Assembly (NCBI GenBank): GCA_035948855.1
Contig: DASZIT010000052.1
Span: forward strand, 1 to 64,000
Direction of reading: 5' to 3'
Length of the DNA stretch: 64,000 nt
From: DASZIT01 sp035948855
GTDB lineage: Bacteria > Actinomycetota > Acidimicrobiia > Acidimicrobiales > RAAP-2
Below, piece by piece: positions 59,019 to 64,000 of this stretch. Under the pieces are notes generated by a model. It saw nothing but the letters and a program-made list of their open reading frames with translations, had not been told where the DNA came from and did not search any database. How positions within the stretch are numbered: the stretch's first letter is position 1; every line of letters starts with the position of its first letter. The translations under genes were made by a program, and so were the position numbers.

Positions 59019-59960
59019 ATGAGTACTTCCGAGGTGGATTCCGGTTCCCTCGACCCACCCCGGGTCGAGGAGGTGAGCGAGGGTATTTTTGCCTACATCC
59101 AGCCGGATGGGAGTTGGTACATCAACAACACCGGCTTCCTGGTCGGCAGCCGTGGCGTGATCAGCATCGACTCGTGTTCGACCGAACGACGCACTCGCGC
59201 CTACCTGGATGCCATTGCCCGTAGAACCGATCAACCGGTCCGGACCTTGCTCAATACCCACCATCACGGGGACCACACCCACGGCAACTACCTGTTCGAC
59301 GGGGCTACCATCGTGGCCCACGAGTGGTGCCGGCGGGAGATGATCGCCACCGGCCTTCCGGCCAACGTGGGGGTCTGGACCGATGTGGAGTGGGGTGCCC
59401 TGGAGGTGGCTCCCCCGTTCCTCACCTACCAGCACGAGGTCGCGGTGTGGGTGGACGACATGCGCTGCGAACTCCGCCACGTGGGATCTCCGGCCCACAC
59501 CACCAACGACTCCATCGTCTGGATACCCGAGCGCTCGGTGCTCTTCTCCGGGGACCTGCTGTTCAACGATTGCACCCCCTTCGTCCTGATGGGGTCGGTC
59601 ACCGGAGCCATCGACGTCCTCCAGACCGTGCTCAAGCCCCTGCATGCCAGCACCATCGTGCCCGGACACGGACCGGTCGGCGGTCCGGGGCTGATCGACG
59701 ACGCGCTCGCCTATCTGCGGTTCGTCCTCGCCACCGCCGAAGCCGGGTTGGGGGCCGGACTCTCCCCACTGGCCGCCGCCCAGGCCGCCGATCTCGGTCC
59801 CTTTGCTGAGCTTCTCGACTCCGAGCGCATCGTCGGCAACCTGCACCGGGCGTATGCCGAGCTCAACGGTGCGGCGCCGGGCTCCCCGGTTGACCTCCTG
59901 GCCGCCATCGGCGACATGATCACCTTCAATGGAGGACGCCCCCTCACCTGCCTGGCCTGA
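59019..59960 (+). CDS. MBL-fold metallo-hydrolase
   Basis: 313 residues from ATG at 59019. The zinc motif is LLNTHHHGDHTHGNYLF near residues 77-93 (HxHxDH), followed by the His in HVGSPAHTTNDSIVWIPERSVLFSGDLLF and the distal His in STIVPGHGPVGG. GFLVGSRGVISIDSC precedes them. Both zinc sites appear complete. It resembles cyclase-like hydrolases, including SoxH/quinoprotein-relay-like members. The substrate is unknown. It is divergent from the isonitrile-hydratase-like gene. Confidence 0.85.
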   Translation: MSTSEVDSGSLDPPRVEEVSEGIFAYIQPDGSWYINNTGFLVGSRGVISIDSCSTERRTRAYLDAIARRTDQPVRTLLNTHHHGDHTHGNYLFDGATIVAHEWCRREMIATGLPANVGVWTDVEWGALEVAPPFLTYQHEVAVWVDDMRCELRHVGSPAHTTNDSIVWIPERSVLFSGDLLFNDCTPFVLMGSVTGAIDVLQTVLKPLHASTIVPGHGPVGGPGLIDDALAYLRFVLATAEAGLGAGLSPLAAAQAADLGPFAELLDSERIVGNLHRAYAELNGAAPGSPVDLLAAIGDMITFNGGRPLTCLA

Positions 59961-59973
59961 ACGCCTGCGGGCA

Positions 59974-60492
59974 TCACCAGCCGACGGCGCCGTCGACCAG
60001 TTCCCGGATCAGATCCGCGTGGCCGTTGTGTCGGGCATATTCCTCGATCATGTGCACGTATATCCACCGAAGCGAACACGGCGCCCCCTGGCGGAGTCCG
60101 GTGTCCTCGAGGCTGTGGTCGGCCGCCGACACGCGGCTGGATTTGCACTCGGCCTGCCAGGCGGACAGATCCGCTTCCCAGTCGGCGTCCTCGAGGGATC
60201 CGAAGCTTCCCTCCTCGGTCAGCGTCGGCCAGATCCGGGGGGTGTCTGGCTCCCGTCGTAGCACTCTTTGGAACCAATTCCGTTCGACTTCGGCCATGTG
60301 GCGGACCAGACCGTGCAACGAGAGGATGGACGTTGGCACCGGTTGGGACTTCCGGTCGTGGTCATCGAGACCCTCGCACTTGAGCAGCAAGGTGGTTCGG
60401 TGGAACTCGAGCCAGCCTTCGAGCATCTCCCGTTCGCCGGCGACCACGTAAGGCGGTTCGGTCCGGCGCGGATCCGACAGCTCCTCGTTCAT
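59974..60492 (-). CDS. DinB family protein (DUF664-like)
   Basis: 172 residues from ATG at 60492 with AGGAGG upstream. The four-helix DinB fold is indicated by LEFHRTTLLLKCEGLDDHDRKSQPVPTSILSLHGLVRHMAEVERNWFQRVL and WIYVHMIEEYARHNGHADLIRELVDGAVGW; His at LVRHMAEVE and the EEYARHNGHAD pair would bind metal. Related proteins are mycothiol- or bacillithiol-dependent thiol transferases, so mycothiol use is conceivable. Function here is not known. Confidence 0.83.
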   Translation of the reverse strand: MNEELSDPRRTEPPYVVAGEREMLEGWLEFHRTTLLLKCEGLDDHDRKSQPVPTSILSLHGLVRHMAEVERNWFQRVLRREPDTPRIWPTLTEEGSFGSLEDADWEADLSAWQAECKSSRVSAADHSLEDTGLRQGAPCSLRWIYVHMIEEYARHNGHADLIRELVDGAVGW

Positions 60493-60544
60493 CGGCAAAC
60501 CCTCCTGGTCAGGTTGGCTCGGGCCCGTCGATCCAGGGTGACGG

Positions 60545-61453
60545 TCAACCCTGGTGACCGATCGTCTCCAGGATGTTCAAGCTGTCACGGTAGAGAGCCT
60601 CCTGGGTCTCGACATCGTAGGAGGCCTCCGACGATCGAGCCGGCCGGGTCCCGGCGAAGTAGGCACCGGTCGTCTTCTCGAGATCAGGATCGGTGACCAG
60701 TCGGGCCAGGTTGACCCCCGACCGCTTCGGCGAGTTGACCCCGGGCAGCACCACCAGGGCTTTGGCCACCGTGGCAAAGAGAGCCCGCGACACCACTCCC
60801 GCGTCCCGAGCCAGTCCGGTGCCCGGCATCAAGCCCGGGTCGAAGGCGTTGACCGTCACGCCGCGATCCTCGAGGTGACGGGCCAGCGCGTAGGTGGTGA
60901 GGACGTTGGCCAACTTCGAGGTGGTGTACCGACGCCGTCCGTCCTTGACGGCCGAGTCACCCCCCACCTCGGTGGGTGGGTAGGCCAACTGGTAGGCGCT
61001 GGCCTCCAGCGGGTGAGGCATCCCGGTGCGGTTGGACGGATCGTGGGTACCTGACGAGACGAACACGATCCGGGCCGGCGCTTCGAGGTAGGAGAGCAGC
61101 CCTTCCACCAGGGCGAGGTGCCCGAGATGATTGATGCCGAAGGTGGCTTCCACCCCGTCCTCGGTGCGGGCCCGATGGGTGAACTGCAGCCCGGCGTTGC
61201 ACACCACCGCGTGAAGAGGCGCGAGTCCGGCGGTGGCCAATTCACGGGTGAAGGTGCGGACCGAAGCCAAAGAGGCCAGGTCGAGGACCATCGGATGGGC
61301 GCCGATCGGTGCCGCGGCGGTTTGGACCCGGCCCGGATCCCGACTGGTGATGATCACCTGCAGCTCCGGATCGGTGGCCAGCGCGCGGGCGCACTCCCGT
61401 CCCAGCCCACTGGTCCCGCCGGTGATGATCACCGTGCTCTGGGCCGACGCCAT
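60545..61453 (-). CDS. SDR family reductase, protochlorophyllide-reductase-like
   Basis: 302 residues. VIITGGTSGLGRECARALATDPELQVIITSRDPGRV binds NADP. HAVVCNAGLQF, FGINHLGHLALVEGLLSYL, IVFVSSGTHDPSN and the YTTSKLANVLTTYAL motif (YxxxK) match the subgroup annotated as protochlorophyllide or retinol-like reductases. No chlorophyll genes are present, so the name reflects similarity only. The C-terminal segment (TGAYFAGTRPARSSEASYDVETQEALYRDSLNIL) is subgroup-typical. The 52-base gap to the DinB gene downstream allows cotranscription. Confidence 0.85.
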   Translation of the reverse strand: MASAQSTVIITGGTSGLGRECARALATDPELQVIITSRDPGRVQTAAAPIGAHPMVLDLASLASVRTFTRELATAGLAPLHAVVCNAGLQFTHRARTEDGVEATFGINHLGHLALVEGLLSYLEAPARIVFVSSGTHDPSNRTGMPHPLEASAYQLAYPPTEVGGDSAVKDGRRRYTTSKLANVLTTYALARHLEDRGVTVNAFDPGLMPGTGLARDAGVVSRALFATVAKALVVLPGVNSPKRSGVNLARLVTDPDLEKTTGAYFAGTRPARSSEASYDVETQEALYRDSLNILETIGHQG

Positions 61454-61532
61454 GTGTCCCAGCCTGCCACGACATTCCGCCGCCGGGTCGGGTGACTTGG
61501 TTTCGCCGGGTCGGTCGGGCCATGCTGGGGCG

Positions 61533-61898
61533 ATGTATGCCGGGCTTCATCACATGCAACTGGCGATGCCGGCCGGTGGCGAGCCGACCGCTCGCCAGTT
61601 CTACCTCGACGTGCTCGGCCTGACCGAGGTGCCCAAGCCCCCGGTGCTGGCGGCCCGAGGTGGGGCCTGGTTCTCCAGCGGTGGCCTCGAGTTGCACCTC
61701 GGAGTCGAGAACGACTTCCGGCCGGCGAAGAAGGGACATCCCGGCATCCTGGTCGACGACATCGAGGAGATCGTGCGCCGGTTGGCCGCCGCCGGCCAGG
61801 AGGCCACCTGGGACCGCGACTTCCCCGGTTTCCGGCGGGTCTACGCCGCCGACCCGTTCGGCAACCGGCTCGAGTTCCTGGAGCCGACCGACCCCTAA
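61533..61898 (+). CDS. VOC family (glyoxalase/dioxygenase fold) protein
   Basis: 121 residues from ATG at 61533. AGLHHMQLAMPAGGEPTARQFYLDVLGLTEVPKPPVLAARGGAWFSSGGLELHLGVENDF and VYAADPFGNRLEFLEPTDP give two beta-alpha-beta-beta-beta halves with candidate metal ligands His (LHH), His/Glu (ELHLG) and Glu (LEFLE). The family is too broad to name a substrate. CATGCT six bases before the ATG is a weak leaderless -10. Confidence 0.8.
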   Translation: MYAGLHHMQLAMPAGGEPTARQFYLDVLGLTEVPKPPVLAARGGAWFSSGGLELHLGVENDFRPAKKGHPGILVDDIEEIVRRLAAAGQEATWDRDFPGFRRVYAADPFGNRLEFLEPTDP

Positions 61899-62005
61899 TC
61901 GGCTACCGGCAACAGTTACGCCGTTGGTGGGATCGAAGGATCCAGCCTGGGCTATGCGCCAGAGACTCCGGCTGGGTCGGCAAACGGGACAGGAGTCGTG
62001 TGCAG

Positions 62006-62818
62006 CTATTCGCGCCAAGAGACAACATAGGTATGGGTGGGCCCCGGCATTCCCTTGAGCGTGAGATCACCCATGTCGTCAAACCGGAACGGCTTGCCAA
62101 TACACAGTTCACGGACGGCTACAGACACAGCTATGTCGCCGGAAGCTGCGGCCGCGCACAACCGGGCGGCAAGTTGAACCGCCGCGCCGAACAGGTCGTT
62201 GTCGTCGTCAGTGACTGGCTCGCCCGCACTAATGCCGATGCTCACGTCGAGGGGTATGGTCGCATTTTGATTGCGTTCGAGAAGTCGCCGTTGTACCTCC
62301 ACGGCGAAGGCGACGGCCGAAACGACTGAGGTGAAGGCGGCCATGATGCCGTCGCCGGTATGTTTGACCTCACGACCTTCGTGGGTGACGAGTTCGCTAC
62401 GAACGATCCTGTTGTGCTCTCCGAGCATTTGCATGTGGCCGTCATCGCCGAGCTGTTGCGTCTGGGCGACAGATCCGCACACATCAGTGAATACGATCGC
62501 TCGTAAGGCCGGCGCGGAGTACGCAGTGCCCACGGGATAATTGGGCAGCGATCCGAAGAAATTGTTCAGCGGCGCAGACTCGTCTAGCTCCAATATGGTG
62601 CTAGCCAACAGGCCGTGCGACTCTCGGTGCACAGTCTCTATGGCTTGTTTGCTCGGCCCTTCGGCCAGACAAAACACCGACCCGTTGTCGGGTTCAAACC
62701 AGTAGGTGTGATAGCGCACGCCATGCTTCTCTTGGATCGCCACATCAAGCCGGTGCGCGTTGGCCAACTCGTCAGGCGTAACTCCCGGGGCGTCGTGGCG
62801 ATCGATGAACATCGGCAC
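62006..62818 (-). CDS. DUF4242 domain fused to a class III nucleotidyl cyclase
   Basis: 270 residues from GTG at 62818; GTG at 62848 is an alternative. The first 75 residues (MFIDRHDAPGVTPDELANAHRLDVAIQEKHGVRYHTYWFEPDNGSVFCLAEGPSKQAIETVHRESHG) match DUF4242, whose structural relatives bind nickel or similar ligands. The cyclase domain follows: LRAIVFTDVCGSVAQTQQLGDDG with the metal Asp, VKHTGDGIMAAF with the substrate Lys and second Asp, FGAAVQLAARLCAAA (Gln where Asn is usual) with the transition-state Arg. It makes cyclic nucleotide, probably cAMP; Gln in place of Asn might reduce turnover. No membrane segment is visible. Confidence 0.83.
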   Translation of the reverse strand: MPMFIDRHDAPGVTPDELANAHRLDVAIQEKHGVRYHTYWFEPDNGSVFCLAEGPSKQAIETVHRESHGLLASTILELDESAPLNNFFGSLPNYPVGTAYSAPALRAIVFTDVCGSVAQTQQLGDDGHMQMLGEHNRIVRSELVTHEGREVKHTGDGIMAAFTSVVSAVAFAVEVQRRLLERNQNATIPLDVSIGISAGEPVTDDDNDLFGAAVQLAARLCAAAASGDIAVSVAVRELCIGKPFRFDDMGDLTLKGMPGPTHTYVVSWRE

Positions 62819-62961
62819 ACGGTCAACGTACACCTCCTTCGCTCGCACCGCGCCGATTGGTTCGGCCCGGTGAAGACGCCGATGGCCGACGGATTGGTAC
62901 GCGGCGCGACGGTGTCGATTAGGTAGGTCCGCGGATCAGCGTGGGTTTCTGTCACCGCGGG

Positions 62962-64000
62962 TCAGAACCGGTTGAGACGCTTGTGGATCCCCTTCGTCCG
63001 TTTGTAGAGGGTGACGAATTCCTTGTAGAGATGGTCATAGACAGGGGCGGTCGCCGGATCCGGGGTGAAGGTGCGGCGGACCGCGACCATGGTCGGGATC
63101 TGATCGACGGAGATGCGCCCGAGGGCCAACAGGGTGACCAGGGCGGCCCCTCGAACATTGGCCAGGACCGGATCTTCGACCTGGCGGATCTCCCGACCGA
63201 GCACATCGGCATGGATCTGGCACCACTGGTCGGAGTTGGCTCCACCTCCGATGAAGGCCATCGAATCGAAGGTGCGGCCGGCAAACCGCTCCACCGCATC
63301 CAAGAGCCACTTGGAGTTGAAGGCCACCCCCTCGAATACGGCTCGGACCATCTCGGCCGACGACGTCGACAGCGAGAGATTGTGAAATCCGCCGCGGATG
63401 GTGTGGTCGTCGACCGGCGTCCGCTCCCCGTTCAACCAGGGGGTGAACAGCACCCGCCCACTCCCCGGCGCCACCGAGTCGACCATCTCGTTCATCGCTT
63501 CGAAATTGTCGGCCAGGCCCAGGGTGTCGCGGAGGAAGGTGAGGCAGGCTCCCGCCGTTTCATGCTCATTGACGACGATGTATTTACCCGCCAGGGCCGC
63601 GGGGATGGAGGCCACATTGGTGGTGATCGATGTCTTCTTGAAAGGCACGTGGGTCGAGATCCACGATGACGTCCCGATGTAGAGGTGGGCGGAGAAGTCG
63701 GCCACCGATCCGGACCCGAACACCGCCGAGTGCACATCGCCGGTGCCGACCGCCACCGGTATCCCTGCCGGGAGCCCGAGGTCATCCGCCGCCCCGGCGG
63801 TGAGCGGGCCGACAATGCTCCCCGGCGCCACCAGGTCGGGAAGCTTGGCCCGGTCGAGCCCGGTGATGGCCAGCAGACGGTCGTCGTAGTCCACCCGGTC
63901 GATCCTCCGGTTGTCGGTAACCCAGTGGGCGGCGATTGAGTCGAAGGAGGCACGGGTGCGGCCGGTGAGCTTGAGATTCAGGTAGTCGACCGGCTCCAGA
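62962..64000 (-). CDS. FGGY family carbohydrate kinase, C-terminal part
   Basis: The gene enters from the right edge; 345 codons are visible and the start is outside. LEPVDYLNLKLTGRTRASFDSIAAHWVTDNRR begins the visible part. IPVAVGTGDVHSAVFGSGSVADFSAHLYIGTSSWISTHVPF is the phosphate-2 region, with Asp in GDVHSA as catalytic base. LVPxx-like WLNGERTPVDDHTIRGGFHNLS and SMAFIGGGANSDQWCQIHADVLGREI (GGGAxS, adenosine site) complete the fold. It phosphorylates a sugar such as xylulose; the particular sugar is not determined. It stops 143 bases before the cyclase start. Confidence 0.9.
   Translation of the reverse strand, partial: LEPVDYLNLKLTGRTRASFDSIAAHWVTDNRRIDRVDYDDRLLAITGLDRAKLPDLVAPGSIVGPLTAGAADDLGLPAGIPVAVGTGDVHSAVFGSGSVADFSAHLYIGTSSWISTHVPFKKTSITTNVASIPAALAGKYIVVNEHETAGACLTFLRDTLGLADNFEAMNEMVDSVAPGSGRVLFTPWLNGERTPVDDHTIRGGFHNLSLSTSSAEMVRAVFEGVAFNSKWLLDAVERFAGRTFDSMAFIGGGANSDQWCQIHADVLGREIRQVEDPVLANVRGAALVTLLALGRISVDQIPTMVAVRRTFTPDPATAPVYDHLYKEFVTLYKRTKGIHKRLNRF

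Noticed and set aside
1..64000. tRNA, rRNA, insertion sequences, prophage or integron features
   Set aside because: No tRNA T-loop/acceptor pairing, rRNA core words, transposase or integrase motifs were found on reading either strand.

Overview
The window is high-GC, gene-dense DNA from an actinobacterium. The class Acidimicrobiia is my best inference. It rests on mycobacterial-style lipid genes (acyl-CoA dehydrogenase, SCP2 protein, thiolase/KAS III pair), an F420/LLM oxidoreductase, PknB-type PASTA kinase, GatCAB, AurF-like diiron proteins, a secreted protein with 42-residue GYWLVASDGG repeats, and many leaderless starts. I have no database support for the taxonomy. I saw no rRNA, tRNA, CRISPR array, transposase, integrase or prophage gene. 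It looks like chromosomal core and accessory DNA with one toxin-antitoxin locus.

Layout. 1-2449: a degenerate M28-peptidase-like protein (cut by the window edge), a conserved unknown and a GlsB-type membrane protein. 2551-5877 (minus): a three-gene cassette of glycosyltransferase, methyltransferase and alpha/alpha-barrel protein. 6096-10781: acyl-CoA dehydrogenase, MarR/MFS efflux pair, diiron protein, NifU-domain protein. 10950-15984 (plus): LLM oxidoreductase, SCP2-type thiolase, KAS III, nucleotidyltransferase, CDF metal transporter. 15985-16714: a gene-free convergent gap that holds the most unusual object here, a regular array of GNRA-capped hairpins on the minus strand. 16715-18511: TetR plus AurF-like oxygenase under a large palindromic operator. 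18777-20660: secreted CAP-like repeat protein. 20668-24633 (minus): hydrolase-gatC-gatA-gatB. 25164-27668: SDR and DHA2 transporter. 27770-31195 (minus): PASTA kinase, small Cys-pair protein and DNA adenine methylase in one apparent operon.

31310-35823: LysR and MarR regulators, each beside a palindrome, with three SAM methyltransferases. 35885-40243 (minus): cysteine desulfurase-mnmA-ligA. 40464-45438: anchored lysozyme-like protein, then MFS, AMP-ligase and aldehyde dehydrogenase. 45696-49688: epoxide-hydrolase-like protein, sirtuin, two small membrane proteins, HAD phosphatase, two SRPBCC proteins. 49724-53425: aldehyde dehydrogenase, SDR and a glutamine-synthetase-family ligase that suggest amine catabolism. 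53470-55450: leuA behind a leucine attenuator (leader peptide plus intrinsic terminator). 55488-61898: assorted small enzymes and a Phd/VapC toxin-antitoxin pair with a coupled phosphotransferase. 62006-64000: DUF4242-nucleotidyl cyclase fusion and a partial FGGY sugar kinase.

Regulation is visible from sequence in several places. Many starts sit 5-7 bases behind a TANNNT -10 box (leaderless mRNAs), and the regulators' palindromes overlap those promoters. Start codons were chosen from ribosome binding sites, overlaps with upstream stops, leaderless -10 boxes and family N-termini. Several remain uncertain and are flagged.
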